From: Chondrosia reniformis
Taxonomy: Eukaryota > Porifera > Demospongiae > Chondrillida > Chondrillidae
NCBI GenBank assembly: GCA_947172415.1
Contig: OX359196.1
Coordinates: 6,945,901 to 7,009,900 of the forward strand
Length of the DNA: 64,000 nucleotides
Direction of reading: 5' to 3'
In this document: piece after piece, positions 1 to 12,200 of the stretch
Layout of the letters: the number at the start of each line of letters is the position of its first letter
Position numbering within the stretch: the first letter of the stretch is position 1
Notes under the pieces: model-generated
Told to the model about the DNA's origin: nothing
What the model saw: only the letters and a program-made list of their open reading frames with translations
Databases searched by the model: none
Program-made: the position numbers and the translations under genes

Positions 1-2582
1 CAACTGTTGAAGCTTGTTACGCTCACTGATCCCCATCGATACCTTATCAGTCAACTCTGCTACCTGAAGAAATGCATAGACAATAAAGTTATGTACATAT
101 TTATAATGTATTGCTATAGGGACATAATGAGATATGCCATCGTAGACTGATAAAATTTTAAAAAGACAACATTTCATTCATTGACAAGAACATGTAAATG
201 TATGTGCAACAAGTGTCACATTAAGCACCTCTTCTTGAAGCAGCAAAACCTTCTGGTCCAAGGAGAAGGGTTCTGATGGTAGTCCGGTAAGTTGACCCAA
301 CGTGATTGACTTCCACTGCGTCAAGACTTGTCTAATCACTCCACTGTCTAGCCGCACTAAACCTAACTCCTCCTATACATGTCACACACATAACAAGGGT
401 GGATATAGGTAGATATTCATGAATAAGCTAACACACCATTTTTCTTGCATGTTATGTCTACTTTAGAGTAAAGTATACCTAGTGAGAGCTTGGGATGAGG
501 ATACAAGAGTTACTTCTCTTTCTCCTTCCCCTTTTCTTCTCCACTGGGCCAGACAGCTATTTCTGGGAACTCCACCCTTCATCAGTGACCCTGCATTGGA
601 TTCTTGCTTGATCTTTTGTAAATTCTTGGCTCTCTATGCTTACCTAGACAGTGCATGGAAGCAATTATACTTGTAGACTAACTCCCTCCGTCATTGCACA
701 AGCCTCTTGCAGATGATCAATGATTCTGTTAGCAAGTCGGTAGTACCGGAAAGCCTTGGTTTCCTGTTGTCTTGAAGTGTAGCTAAGTTTTTCCATTTCA
801 TCTCTTTATATGTAAAAGTAGGTAAACACATAATAATCTTTCAATCTTTACAACTACATTTACATACTTCAGTTCCAAAACCTCTTTCTCAAACAATCCT
901 TGCTGAACTATCAATTCAGTTTTCTTCTGATCCAACTATATAATTACAGAATTGATTACAGCTATTACTTGTTGGTATCCAGTAGTGAAGAGATGTTGGC
1001 AAGCTAAACACTATCCTTTCAAGCAATCAATCAACTGCACGTATAGCAATGCTACAAACAGACCTCCTTGCAACTTTCCTTTAATGCATCTTCAAGGATC
1101 TGCTTTTCAATTTCCACAAATTCACAAATTTCAGTTGATTCACTAGTCAATTTCTATAAAATAATTTTCACTAAAACAGTATAGAATTACAATTCATTAA
1201 ACATTAAATACTTCAAGAAATCTTTGGGCCTCTTGAAGCTGGCCTTGAAGGTATCCATTTAGCCGCGAAGCAGTCTTTAACCTGACAGATGAAACATTTT
1301 TAGAGTAAATATCATGTTATTGTATATAACCGTATTTCTCTGTCTACCTGGATTTGGTCAATACTAAGTCTTCCTTAATATCTTTGTTCTCCTCTTCGAG
1401 CATCCTTTTCTGAGCTCTGCAAAACACTTCTGCAACTATTAGCTGACTTATCACTTTTTCACTTTGTTTAACAAGAGGTGGTTCCTGAGTCTATACGTAG
1501 CAAGGAATCAAAATTGATAAATAGATGCTCCCCAGACTTTTGGAAGTTATGTAGTAATATACAGCTAATATTATATACCATTGCCCTGAAAATTTTCATT
1601 TTGCCCGCCCCAAGTTCTGCATGCAGCCCTGACAATTGTATTCACCCAGTATTGTACATTAACTAGATTATGTACCTGAACTTCTTTCCAATTCTCTGAT
1701 TTGTGCTGGAAGGTTGATAGCAGATGCTCTAGTTCTTCCAACACCTTCCTTGACTCATGTGCATGAGTATCCTGCCCATCAAAAGAAACAAGCAATATGA
1801 GTCAAGAGATTATTACATCACCAAACCTTTACCTACATGCGGCACAACTCTACATTAGAATTTAACAAACTGCCAGCTCAGCAAAATTAGGAAGGATGTA
1901 GGAACAAACCTTTAGACGATTGAGACTCTTAACTAATTGTCTGTAGTCCTCCAGTTCAATGGCTTGTAAGTGTAGCTTCTGCAGTAATGAGTGATCAAGA
2001 CCTTCATTGGACTCGCCCACTGGGGGAAGGGTAGCAGCGGATGATGACGAATCTTCGCTCTGAAGAGCACTGTGGCCATTGTTGACAGTTTCCTGCTGAA
2101 AACATCTCACGTACTGGTCAGGACTCGTTGTCTGGTTAAACTGTTTCGCAATACAATCCTCTTTAAAGGCGCTTGGCGGTGTTATAACCTCCACATTGAC
2201 ATTACTACTGCACGGGGACGAGCCTCTCTCTTCTGTGGTGACAGATGGAAGGATGAAGCTCAATCCTTTTGGACCTGGTACAGTACTTTGGACAGTATCA
2301 GGAAATATATCATTTTCCTTGTTGGCCTCCAAGTCATCCTCCTTGGTATACTGGGAATTAAGGGGATGAGATATCATTTATATAGTCTATCAATCATTTG
2401 TACGAGGTCAGGTGAAATGACCGACTTAGAATTCCATACTATTATCCTACCTGTAAGCGTTGCTGCTTTTCTGTTAGCAGTAACTTTCTTTGGCTGAAAA
2501 CGTCTTTGTTTAAGATGGATTTGAGTGGGTCTTTCGAGGTACTTAGAGGAACTGATTCTGTTTGGTCTACGATATCATCCAT
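1..2582 (-). CDS. Coiled-coil protein, 5' part (runs off left edge)
   Basis: I do not recognise this protein. The start ATG is at 2582. Exons read on the minus strand: 2451-2582 (44 codons, starts MDDIVDQTES), 1910-2350 (147 codons, Ser/Pro-rich then helical, ends near LHLQAIELEDYRQLVKSLNR), 1676-1771 (32 codons), 1348-1484, about 1206-1281, 1064-1142, 868-926, 671-803, 229-372 and 1-63, where the gene leaves the window. Most exons after the first two are rich in Glu, Lys, Gln and Leu, as expected for a coiled coil. Splice phases agree for nearly all joins, but the join from 1206-1281 to 1064-1142 does not resolve: that exon can also be read to a TAA stop just below 1206, so an alternative end or a missed small exon is possible. 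The Ser/Pro-rich N-terminus followed by long helices recalls centrosome or spindle scaffolds, but that is only an impression. Confidence 0.6.
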
Positions 2583-3213
2583 ACTTTAATACAATAAATC
2601 GAAAATCCCGCCAACGCGTGGGTGAATTGATTTGTGGGTTGCAGCTGTACAATTAAAACACGCGTATACGATTCGTGTTCAATGGTACCATTTGCCAGTG
2701 CAGTATATATATAGTGTATATATCAGACCTGTATCCAAAAAATAAATCTTTCATGATCAGGTAGTCATCTTTTGACTTTTGAGTGTCTAGAAATGCAGTT
2801 GGTAAGTTTTTCATGGTAAGACATTTCAAACCTGTGATCTTCTTCAGTGACTGTTGTTGGTAAGAAGGTTTCAACTTATACATGTATCACCAGGTTTTAT
2901 GGAAATGTCTATAATACGTGGTACAATTAAATAAACGAGGATTCAACATTAAACACTATTTGACAGCAAGTATGGTGGATGTTCATGTATATAATACAAG
3001 GAAATTAAGAAATACTGGAAAATCATGAAAATGTGATTGTACAAGTTAAAATGGCTTCTGCAATTGAAACAAGTCAAACTGGAGTAATCTATAGTATATA
3101 TGTAAAGAAATAAACAATATGGGTAAATGGGTAACCACATGTTGGTCACATGACTGCCATGTGACCGTCACATGACTGCCATGTGACCGTCACATGACTG
3201 CCATGTGACCGTC
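2583..3213. other. Intergenic region between coiled-coil gene start and FERM gene end
   Basis: It holds the presumed promoter of the leftward coiled-coil gene near 2583-2700 (a TATATATATAG-like run at about 2703-2715) and the 3' flank of the tandem-FERM gene. No convincing coding exon was seen; the short ORFs here have no splice or composition support. Confidence 0.5.
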
Positions 3214-3228
3214 TCATGACTGTCTCAC
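3143..3228. repeat. 22-bp tandem repeat at the 3' end of the FERM gene
   Basis: About three and a half copies of a unit like tcacatgactgccatgtgac. The unit contains a near-palindrome of CATG/GTGAC type. The array overlaps the stop codon region (stop at 3214-3216) of the upstream-lying tandem-FERM gene, so the final residues may have been altered by repeat expansion. Confidence 0.7.
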
Positions 3229-6200
3229 CAAGGGTGTCTCATGAGACTGTTGAAATCCGTTTTCAGTTATTTCTCCATATATGGCATTAATGTCTTCCTG
3301 AGTCGGTATATCAATCTTCAAATTAGGTTTCCTGTTGCCCCTAGCAACAGGTGATTCAGACATCCCTCTGACATCATCCCTGGAAGGGTTCCCATTAAAG
3401 AGGTTGTCCTACACAGATTAACATACGCATGTCTTTTATGACCTAACCAAGATGAAGGTGACAGAGAGAGCTGGGACTCTGAGAAGAGTTAAAGATGCTA
3501 GACAAAGTTTGAAGGCAATGCCTTGTGTAACTGTACCTTGTGCACAATCGCATTAATGTGATACTCAACCAAGGCATTGATCCATCTTCCTTGATTAGTT
3601 TGAACAGGGTATTGTTGCTTGTCAAAAGACTATAAAGCACATTAAAGAGGAATACATACATTAAGCTATGTCTTACAGACGAAGCATATACCTACAATAA
3701 ATCCAATTCTTAATGCATGTACTACTACTGTACATACTTTATGCCGTGGAAACTGTAGTACTTACTATCATGAAGGTCTTTGGTGTGTAAGCCCAGTTTT
3801 TTAGTATTCTATACTCCCAGAAGTCCAGCACCTCCTTTGTCTTGGGGTCCACCCTCATGACCCCGTCCTTTGAGATGCCCAGGAGCATAGGTAGTAGTTT
3901 AGTATTTTGTAGGAATTTCTTTCGAGGTTCCTAATACAGGAAATGATAATAACCACATAAAACTTGGCTGTCCTATTCCCACCAATATTTGGTATACAAA
4001 ACTTGATTAATTACATATTATGTAGCTTTCAAATCAATTATTGAAAGGTGTAGTACCTTAACGGGGAAGAATGCTGCTTTGTAGAGTGGCAGCGTGCACA
4101 CTTCGTGAATGTAACTGTCTTGGGCTTGTCTTCTGTTGTAAGACCTAATATGAGTCTGCTCCTTCAGAACTTTGTCTTCAATGTTCCTCACTGAAGCATA
4201 TTCCACAGGAAGAAATTCAGATGCTTTGCAGTGTGCGGTGGTACTGTCACTCCTGATCCTGTCAAGAAAGTAGGTCTGGTACTGCAACGCTGCCAACTGT
4301 CAAGGGAATAGTAGAACAGATATTTTATAACCAGTGCATATAGTACAACATCACACACTGCATACATAGTTGGTTGACAACATTAGAAATACACATGTAA
4401 AGTTAAAAATGTCAAACTTACTCTAACAGCATCCTCCTGTGAACAAGGTTGAATCCCCTGGATGACACTTAACCAACACTACACAAGTAATGAATACAAT
4501 TAAATATTATATGGCCAATCACCCAACCTATAAGACCTTACCTGATGAAACTTGATGTCTGCTGGAACCCTCAATGCATTAAGGGGAAGCGGTTCAGGAG
4601 AGGTTCGGTCGGACTCAAATCTGAAAAGAGGCAGTTGAAATGCAGTTAGGCTTACATACCAATGAAAAGGCATTGACAAGGATTAACCTGTACCTTAAAG
4701 CTAACAGTCTGCTTGTATATATGCTGTGATCTTTGAAACTCTTTTGGCTCTCAAGTTTGATTGGCTGGTCACCTTGGTCTGAACAATGGGATATGCAATG
4801 GGATACATAAGTAGGTAGGCTAAGAAGCCACACTTTAGGAAACTAGGAACATGAGAGAGAAGGAAGGACATACCAGGAAGGAAAGCAAACGCTGCACCTC
4901 TGATACCCAAAGGGTCCAGCATGGCTGATGTTCTTCTCTGCTTTGTTACCTCTTCAGGAATGGCTTCACTGAGACTCTGTACAAAAATGAAGCAATAACC
5001 ACCTGATACGTGAACCTCACTAAGGTAACATCAATAGTGGAGTATGTATGTTGAAAATAGAGAGTCACTTCATCTATGTATATGTATATGCTGAAGTGAT
5101 AGGACTTATTTGTCGCGATCATGATGATATATGAAGTTTATTGAGCAACAGCAACATTATATTGCTGATGAAGACCTACGGGTTGAAACGTTTTAATCCA
5201 AAGATTTAATGTTGCTGTTGCTCAATAAACTTCATATATCATGTATATATGCTGTACATCACAGAGTTAAATAAAATCAGCAAAGAACAAATTAATTGGA
5301 TAAGAGGTTTAAATATGTTACTATATATAGCATGACACCATTGTAGACTTATATGCCGCATCCTTACATTTTCTGATTCCTTCAATGCAGTTAAAATGGA
5401 TCCCTCCAAATACAGTGAGTACAGTTCAGGATGTTCTACAAACACACATACGTATTTCAAATTTGTCTACGTAACTTTCTAGTTCAAATGCAGTTTAAAC
5501 TTACTTGAGCCAATCAAGGCACACACACGGGTAATAATCTTTGTAATTCTCTCATTTAGGTTAACCTGAGTACAGTACAGGATGGTTAGTTACTTTGCAG
5601 AGCAGAGATGTACCTAGGCACATACCAATTCTCTGATAACTTCTCCAACTGGTGTCTTTATTAAGAAAACTCTAAATTCTCTCTTTAATGTATTATAATC
5701 CTGCAACAAATACAATTCATACATATACGTACTAAGTGTCCTTAGGGACATTTAATTGCGCTGTTGAGAGGACCATGTTTCTACTATACTGGTCAGAATC
5801 CTCTACATATATACATCTCAAGTGCCACTGTACTCATTCACTACTAAGGTACACAAACTGAACACACACATATATGTACATACGTACATGTAGGTATATG
5901 TAAGTTCAGAGGATCCACTCCCTTATAATATAGTTCTAGGTCATAGGTCATAGGTCATACGTAGGTACAGGAAAATGGTGATTTATATTACTCTTGTACA
6001 CTTTCAGCTTCAAATACCTTCAGTGGTTCAACTGGTTTGGTAACTGGTGTCAAAGTGGGTCCTTTCTGAGTTTTTGTACTTTTCTGGTTGCCTGTTTTGA
6101 TTATTCTACGTTTACCAATGCCCGGGCTGGGCTGAGCATGAGGATGGAAGGGCTGGTGATGGTGGGAGGGAGAGGTGCTTCTGCCGGAGGCTCTTACATC

Positions 6201-9200
6201 TGGCAATGATACAGCACCCGGCATTCTGTAGATATCTTCTTCTACATCATCCGCTAGCTCTGTAGAAGGGACTTGATAGATGTCATCCTTTTGGTTGGCT
6301 AGCACACCAACTAGGCCGTACAGTCCAGTGTCCATATCTCCTTCGCTGTTCCTGGATCTGGTGCTGGCACTGCTTCCACTCCGAGAGCCCAAATCTATAA
6401 ACCGGCTGTAGATGTCGTCCACCTCTGCCTGTGCCTGCTGTACCTTGTCAACATCATCGATGTATCTCTTGATGGACGGGAGTGCCTTCAAGGCCATGTG
6501 CTTCCCAGGACTTGAGAGCGGCGGTTCAGAACCACTTCTACGCTTTAGCACATTTGGGTCCTCGTAGGTCACATCGGAAGATGTCAGCAAGCTTTCTGCC
6601 TCGGAAGCCGCAGTTATGTCATAGATGGGATTGATTTCCTGTGACCACCTCTGCTTGGAGAGGTCCAGTTCCAGCAGGTCATGAAGGTCCTCCAGAGATC
6701 CACCGTCTGGTTGGGGAGGGAGACTGATGTATTTGGAGACCTCCTTGGCCTTGCGACTAGCTCTCCTCTGCACCTCGCTTGTACCTGAATGTCATATCAT
6801 AGCTCAGTTACATCATTTCCAGAGATTATAATACTAGCATCTAGAATATGTACACATAGGGTACATACATACATACATACAAAATGTTGCACATTGATGT
6901 ACGCTTATTATGAAAATCTACATACGTACTTCAGGCTTTTCAATCTACAAAACTGTCAGAATATGAAACATGGACAGTACACCAAATATGTTTTTACATG
7001 TAGATACCCACATACCTTTTAAACTAACAATGTCATCATCTTTCAAATTCTCATCCTTCTTCTTTTTCAAGGCTTTTAATCTTTCCTTTCGAGCATGAAG
7101 AACCTTACTGTTTCTTGTGAGAGTGTCAAACTTCTTCTCATTCTCAGACCATTTGTCATCTTCACTTTTGGTTGATCCCCTCGAGGTCATGGAGTCGGGA
7201 GATCCCTTTGAAGGTGGCGTACCCACAGTTTCCTCTTCCTCCCTCTGCAGATCACAAGGAGAAACCTCAACAGTTGGTGTCCCAACCTGTTGTGCAATAT
7301 CATCACTCTCTCCCTGTACATGTGATGGCTCCTTTGGGCTGGGTGGCAGGGGAATGGGTTCTGGTGAAGCCTCCTCCCTCTTGGTCACTGCTCCATTAGT
7401 GATGGGTTGGGTAACAGGGTCGGGAGGACTTGCACACTTTTTGACATTTTCATGAGATTCAGGAGTGATATTGTGCAATAGGGCTGGTCGCTCAGCTTTT
7501 ACTGAGGGAGTTTGGACTAATGGAACGGGTGCCACTTCCACTGCATCTTCTACTGTGTGCTCTGAGGAAGGTCTGCTCTTTTCTTCTGTGGCCGCTTCTA
7601 CAGAAGGCTTTGAGGATGTTCTAGGTCCAGTTTCACTTGTAGGTACAGAAGAAGGCTTTACATGCCCCTGCTCTGACGTGACTCTTGGCACTATAGTAGG
7701 CTTGGTCGTTTGGACTGGGGCTGATCGCTTGATTGGATTGGGACCATGTTTCCTCTCGGGACTGTTTCTGACGGGTTCTGGGACTGGTGGCGGCTGCTTA
7801 ATCCTTCTGACCACAACTACTTCTTTGGCTGAAGGCTCATCTCCCTTTTCAGGCTTACTTAGCTTCTTAGGTAGAGATTTACGACTTCTTGATCGCTCAA
7901 TTCTAGCCTCCACCTCCTTGTTTGTCAGCTTGGTCATATATCCTCCCAGAAATGATATAATGCTCTCACTGTCTTCAGCAACAAACTCTACCTTGTCATC
8001 ACCGAATTGCTAAATCAGAGGAACCAAGTTCGTAAATCAAAACCAGAAATATAAATTTATGAGAAACAGAATAAAAGAATTATATATATACAGGTTTTTA
8101 GGGGTTTAAGGAAATGCCCCCCCCCTCCTAAGCTTGCAGCCAAGTACTACAATAATTTATTGTATTTTAGCTCCAACATACCCCCTCCTCTATTTCTCAA
8201 AACATTGGTTTGCCCCCCACACACCAGAAAAGTTTTCCCCTAAATCCCCTGATATATTGTGCATATCAGAGTTCAGGGATATCATTGTAATACGGAACCC
8301 AAATATGTACGTACACACACAAGGTATCAGTTGTAGTGTTTAGTCCAAACGTACCAGACTCACAACATCTCTATTGTGGGAGTATGAAACCAAATCTTCG
8401 GTATACCACTGCTCTAATGGCTGACATATTGCAGAGAAGAAAGAATATGGTAACATTATTAGCAAAAAGCCTATGTACAACATGTCACTTCTGCTTGTAA
8501 CATATAATACATATACAATATACATGCGTACGTATATAAATACATATGAAATAAGTATAAACATAAAGAGTAGATCATATACGTAGCACCCATATTATAT
8601 GTACGTACATATGTACGTAAGTACGTATTTATACGCTGACAGTATTGTATGTCAGTCTACTTGCATATGTATGTAGTTAGTATTGAGTACCTCCTCCAAT
8701 GTATCAACTTCCATCTTGTAGACGTACTGAGGACCAATGCCAAGCAGGCCTGTGTTATGAGTTCTATTATCGGGAGAAGAGCTGGAATCCAACTGGAGAG
8801 GGAGGGAGAGAGCCTGGTGATCACTTGATGTCTAGGCAATCAGGAGTTACACACACTTACAGAGATGGTAAAGAAGGAGACACCAAATGTTTCCAGCTTC
8901 CTAAGTCTGCTAATGAATGCCTTCATTGCTTCCGTTTCTGTCAACTGAACATTCTCCACAGCCTATTAGAGATATCTCAGATGTATATAAAGCATACTAA
9001 ATGTGCTATCTACATCCATCTGGTTACAAACCTTAGCAATATTGTTTTCAATGCCCCTAATGTTCCAATACTTTTCCGGTAATATTCTACGAATAATACC
9101 ACATGTCCTGCACCAAAACAAAACAGTTGTTGTTATTTATATTTACTTCACTAACATGTAAGTGCATATGCATACAATCTATTTCATTAGTTGGTAACAT

Positions 9201-12200
9201 CTGATGTGTAGTATTATGTAGCTAGCAGTTTCACTTCTGGAAATTAAATGAGGGGCACCGGATATGATGAATTGCCTTACGTACGTATGTATGTATGTAT
9301 ATCAAAATACCTTCTTTATTAAGTAAAATAACGTTTATCATATGTACACCAGTACATTTAGAGTTCTGCTGTTCTTACTGCACTCACTTGATGGCTCTTG
9401 CATTCCTGGCAATGGTACCAGAAAACTCTACGATACTGGCCATTCCTGAAATCTGGGCAGCTTGGAAGGTTGTGCAATGATACAGCCCAGCCACAAATGA
9501 CTTCCTCAGCTGCAGTTACAGAATGTATTCCTGTGTACTTAGGTATGTGTGTAATTAGACATGTATGTAGGGGCAGATTTACAAAATATTTGTAATTTGG
9601 CTTCACCAATATTTAGTGTATTACTATGTAGGTTGAAAATACAAAAATATGTTATTGCAATTAGAACTCCTGCAACTGAATTAGTTAACATATACTCAAG
9701 TATGTACGTAGACTAGCAGATTATGAAACAATTAGTTACTGAGTGGTATATGTACGTATGTACGTAGGTAAATTAATAGGAGTGACCGGGGGGACTGGGG
9801 GAATGACAGAGGGAGGGACTGTGGGGACTGGGGGAATGACAGAGGGAGGGACTGTGGGGACTGGGGGAGGGACTGGGGGAATGACAGAGGGAGGGACTGT
9901 GGGGACTGGGGGAGGGACTGGGGGAGGGACTGGGGGAGGGACTGGGGGAATGACAGAGGGAGGGACTGTGGGGACTGGGGGAGGGACTGGGGGAATGACA
10001 GAGGGAGGGACTGTGGGGACTGGGGGAGGGATTGTGGGAGGGACTGGGGGGACAGAGGGAGGGATTGTGGGAGGGACTGTGGGGACTGGGGGAGGGACTG
10101 GGGGAGGGACTGGGGGGACAGAGGGAGGGACTGTGGGGACTGGGGGAGGGACTGGGGGAGGGACTGGGGGAATGACAGAGGGAGGGACTGTGGGGACTGG
10201 GGGAGGGACTGGGGGGACAGAGGGAGGGATTGTGGGAGAGACTGGGGGGTGTCCCTACAGCACCCCACCCCTGCTACAGTACTTCTATGTCAATCTTACC
10301 TGAGCATATATGTTCTCCAATAGTATTGAATTCTTTTCACTTGAAATATCAAGGTCATCATTTTTCAGGAAGTACTTCTTTCTAATATAAAAAGCAGGGA
10401 GACTGGTACTTAAATAGGAGGGGCCATCTAACCTGGCCCACGTAAGTGGGAGGGGCCATCTAACCTGGCCCACTTAAGTGGGAGGGGCCATCTAACCTGG
10501 CCCACTTAAGTGGGAGGGGCCATCTAACCTGGCCCACGTAAGTGGGAGGGGCCGTCTAACCTGGCCCACTTAAGTGGGAGGGGCCGTCTAACCTGGCCCA
10601 CTTAAGTGGGAGGGGCCATCTAAACTTACAGGTCATTGAACTGGTAAATCTTTTGAATTACATACATAATTACACATATGCGTGTGCTCCAGTGGAGAAA
10701 GTAGGAAAAATTGATAAGAAAATTGCATCCTCTTTCAAGTTCCTTAGGCTTCCCCTGTCATGTCTAACAAGTAATGCTTTCTGTCATGTCTACAAGTAAT
10801 GCTTTCTGTCATGTCTACAAGTAATGCTTTAAATTACACATTAATATACATATGCATTACTGCTCACAAACCTCAACAGCACTGTCGCTGAGCTACCAAC
10901 TCCTTGATCTACTAAGGGAACTGCTGGATTCAACCACGTCACTACAGGTTAAGGGTGTCATGTGACAGCTAGTCATGTGACGATCATGTGACTTTTATAA
11001 CCAACCATTGATAAATGTATCTGAGTTTTCATCTTTCCAGGCAAGAGAAAATTCACTTAATTCTTCAGATTTCTTGCAAAGACCTACATCAAGAAGACAT
11101 GAAGCAAGTTAAACCACACACAAGTATGTACCACACATGTACTGTATGCAATGTATATGTATCAATGTTCTGTACATGTAGCTAGGTTCCAGATTTGGTT
11201 AATGAATATACTATCATGTTACAAAACATGACAGGTATACTGACACCCATTCCACCTACTTACTGCCAGACAGATAACCAATCTGAAATGATAACACTCT
11301 ATATTTATTTTTCTGTAGTACTAACACGCCAAAATGTACACATGCAATTGAAGAGCAATTAAGATATCTTCCTAAACCTGCCTTATTATAGACTTGCTGT
11401 CTGCCCATAATCTAGTGCTACTAGAATCATATGACTTTATGAATACATTTGTGTATAAAGTGTGGAATTCCACAATGAATGCTTTCAGAAGACCTTCAAA
11501 TGCAAGAGATAATCATTGCAGGAGATATGCAGACAAGATCAAAGAAGACTCAATGAATACTGCTTGGCACACCTGGACACTTCACTGCCCTCACATCCAA
11601 ACCATTAGGGTTCAGTTGCCAGAAATTGCTTCTCTAGTGTTTTCAGGCATCATGCTGTTTGAGAAGGATTATAATTACTTGTGGTTTGATTATCACTTCG
11701 ATTATCAAGAGCAGAATATATTAGAACAATCACAATAAGATCAAATGGATCAGCTTAATTTAATTACACTAATTGATTAGGTGAAGATACCACACATAGG
11801 TACAGTATCACATCTCCATGCCACACATATTTAATAGATAAGATATACACTAAGGTAGCAGATATGCCAAGGGAAAGGAATCAAATAGTCCACATCTAGT
11901 GGCAAAATGAAGAGGAGATAAGCTGGTGTAATGTGATACCACTTGAGAAACACTTGGTGTAAAGGTGTTGTCAAGCTGAGAACCCTATACCAACCAAACA
12001 CTACCAGAAACACTGAGAACATATCTAGATTATAGATAACATTAAGTCGTACAATATCACAAGAAGGAGGGCAGTACAATGTAGGAAATAATACCAAACC
12101 TAGTCAATATTTTTCTTTGCTATTAAATTTGGCAATTTAACTTTCTTCAATATTTTCACAGTGGAGAAAATGTCTCCCGTAAATAATCCTTGACCCCATA

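Noticed and set aside
7117-8013. Plus-strand ORFs of 75-182 codons
   Set aside because: Shadow frames of the large linker exon 7016-8009 of the tandem-FERM gene, whose minus-strand frame joins correctly on both sides.
8657-8839. 60-codon minus-strand ORF starting [10 protein letters not shown]
   Set aside because: It is in the wrong frame; the in-phase exon 8691-8792 gives the talin-like [13 protein letters not shown] segment.
9732-10303. Long ORFs on both strands (Gly-Gly-Thr and Pro-Gln-Ser-Leu repeats)
   Set aside because: They are open only because the underlying minisatellite period lacks stops; they lie in an intron of the tandem-FERM gene.
11394-11738. 114-codon plus-strand ORF in a tandem-FERM intron
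   Set aside because: No motif, no splice partners and no similarity to anything I recognise; length is compatible with chance in this composition.
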